Below are positions 4,159 through 5,347 of a DNA stretch of 5,347 nt, in pieces; positions within the stretch are counted from its first letter, which is position 1; each line of letters begins with the position of its first letter. The translations under genes were made by a program, and so were the position numbers. This DNA comes from an uncultured Collinsella sp. (lineage in GTDB: Bacteria; Actinomycetota; Coriobacteriia; Coriobacteriales; Coriobacteriaceae), in contig CAAFMM010000423.1 in NCBI GenBank assembly GCA_900764025.1, forward strand, positions 1 through 5,347, read 5' to 3'. The notes under the pieces were generated by a model that made no database searches, was not told where the DNA came from, and saw only the letters and a program-made list of their open reading frames with translations.

Positions 4159-5347
4159 TTAGTCGTCGTCGCTGGCACCCAACTGCTGCAGCAGCATGAG
4201 TGCCGCGGCCACGGGACCGGTGTCGTCGTTGGCGTCGAGGCCGCGACCCAGGCCGCTGCCCGCGCCGGCGCCCGCCTTGTAGGGCACCGACAGCTTGCGG
4301 CTCTTGGGGAAGTTCACCGCGCCATAGCGGGTCTTAAGTTCAAAGGCCACCTTTTTGGGCACGTCGACGCCCAAAAACGTGATGCGGCCGCCACTGAGTG
4401 TGACGCTCTCGAGCCCCAGGCGCTCGCCGCGAATGCGGATTCGTGCGCGATTGAACAGGTTGAGTCCCGCCAGCGGCAGCTCGCCATGCGCGGCCTCGGT
4501 CTCTTCCTGCACCTCATCGATGCTCTCCAGGTCCTCGGCCGCTGCGAGCTTACGGTACACGAGCACGCGCTGATCCACCGCCGGCAGGTACTCCTCGGAC
4601 AAGAAGTAGTCGGCCGGCAGGTTGATGCCCACGCTCGCCGCCTCCACGCCGGCATCGTCATCGCCGCGCGCCTCGGCCACGGCCTGTCCCAGCATCTGCG
4701 TAAACAGGTCAAAGCCCACGCTCGACAGGTTGCCGTGCTGCTCGGCGCCCATAAGCGAGCCGGCGCCGCGAATCTCCAGGTCGCGCATGGCGATGCGCAT
4801 GCCGCTGCCCAGGTCCTGGAACTCGGAAAGTGCAGTCAGACGCGCCGTGGCCTCTTCGGTGAGCGGTAGCTCGCCCGGGAACATAAAGTACGCGTAGGCC
4901 TGCGTGGCAGAACGGCCCACACGGCCCTTGAGCTGGTAAAGCTGTGCTAGACCCAGGCGCTGCGAGTCCTCGATGATGAGCGTGTTGGCGGTCGCGTTGT
5001 CGATGCCGCTCTCCACGATGGTCGTGGCGATGAGTACATCGATCTTTTTGGTCGCGAACTCGATCATCACGTCCTCGACCTCGCGCGGGCTCATCTTGCC
5101 GTGCGCCACACCCACGCGCGCCTCGGGCGCGGCCTCGTGCACGCGCGCCACGGCGTCGTCGATGGTTTTGACGCGGTTGGACACGTAGTACACCTGACCG
5201 CCGCGACCCACCTCCAGGCGAATCGCCGCACTCACCACGTCGGGGTCGTACTCCCCCACGTGCACGATCACGGGACGACGCCCGGTCGGCGGCGTCGTGA
5301 TCAGGCTCATGTCGCGCACGCCGCTCGTGGCCATCTGCATGGTTCGC
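4159..5347 (-). CDS. mfd: Transcription-repair coupling factor Mfd (C-terminal part; 5' end off the right edge)
   Basis: The last 395 or so residues of Mfd are present. Mfd is the ATP-driven DNA translocase that removes stalled RNA polymerase and recruits UvrA for strand-specific repair. The window opens at the RT of the helicase motif III region, followed by MQMATSGVRDMSLITTPP, which is characteristic of Mfd. Counting from that Met (5340), the second RecA-like domain shows motif IV (QVYYVSNRV, 49-57), motif V (VLIATTIVESGIDNATAN, 102-119) and motif VI (QLYQLKGRVGRS, 133-144). The TRG translocation motif (RDLEIRGAGSLMGAEQHG) is at 186-203 and is shared with RecG. Residues from about 236 to 352 are the C-terminal autoinhibitory domain. 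A Gly/Ala-rich tail and an acidic DDD end follow. The Met at 5340 is internal and not the true start, since homologous sequence continues to the window edge. The N-terminal UvrB-like and polymerase-binding domains lie outside. Confidence 0.96.
   Translation of the reverse strand, partial: RTMQMATSGVRDMSLITTPPTGRRPVIVHVGEYDPDVVSAAIRLEVGRGGQVYYVSNRVKTIDDAVARVHEAAPEARVGVAHGKMSPREVEDVMIEFATKKIDVLIATTIVESGIDNATANTLIIEDSQRLGLAQLYQLKGRVGRSATQAYAYFMFPGELPLTEEATARLTALSEFQDLGSGMRIAMRDLEIRGAGSLMGAEQHGNLSSVGFDLFTQMLGQAVAEARGDDDAGVEAASVGINLPADYFLSEEYLPAVDQRVLVYRKLAAAEDLESIDEVQEETEAAHGELPLAGLNLFNRARIRIRGERLGLESVTLSGGRITFLGVDVPKKVAFELKTRYGAVNFPKSRKLSVPYKAGAGAGSGLGRGLDANDDTGPVAAALMLLQQLGASDDD

Noticed and set aside
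3948..4178. N-terminal extension of the PAP2 protein up to 4178
   Set aside because: It would overlap the mfd end, translate the structured palindrome, and lack a ribosome site. The start at 3947 has a good site and leads directly into the first membrane helix.
4039..4869. Plus-strand open frame (276 codons) opposite mfd
   Set aside because: It is antisense to the unambiguous Mfd helicase motifs and shows no domain of its own.

Overview
The window is a high-GC bacterial chromosome segment. Codon use is GC-rich, and it carries a Mfd transcription-repair coupling factor, a HutC-type GntR regulator with a divergent SIS-domain gene, and a threonine aldolase of the Gram-positive type. The overall look fits an actinobacterium of the Coriobacteriia, possibly Collinsella-like. 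That placement is inference from style and gene content and was not tested by any search.

Left part (1-1326): a minus-strand gene for a sugar-phosphate SIS-domain protein (FrlB/GfrF-like) runs off the left edge. It is divergent from a plus-strand GntR/HutC regulator with a UTRA domain. The AT-rich 205-bp region between them holds a repeated GCATACAA motif: two direct copies and one inverted copy. One direct copy overlaps the candidate -10 box of the SIS gene and another overlaps the likely start region of the regulator gene. This is the classic layout of a local, autoregulated sugar or amino-sugar (Amadori compound) catabolic switch.

Middle and right part (1348-5347): everything is on the minus strand, read from right to left. 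The order is mfd (its start lies beyond the right edge), a 211-bp structured intergenic region, a PAP2-family membrane phosphatase, a PLP-dependent threonine aldolase 45 bp downstream, a strong hairpin terminator, and a GNAT acetyltransferase. The acetyltransferase ends 21 bp from the convergent end of the GntR gene. The PAP2 and aldolase genes look co-transcribed. The acetyltransferase lies immediately behind the terminator, so it must rely on read-through or on a promoter inside the aldolase gene.

No mobile-element gene, CRISPR array, tRNA or rRNA was seen. The least explained sequence is the roughly 96-bp imperfect inverted repeat between mfd and the PAP2 gene. It has an 18-bp outer stem and an inner perfect hairpin, and could be an intergenic repeat family member or a structured RNA. 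The coding genes belong to known families, and I see no clear new multi-gene system.
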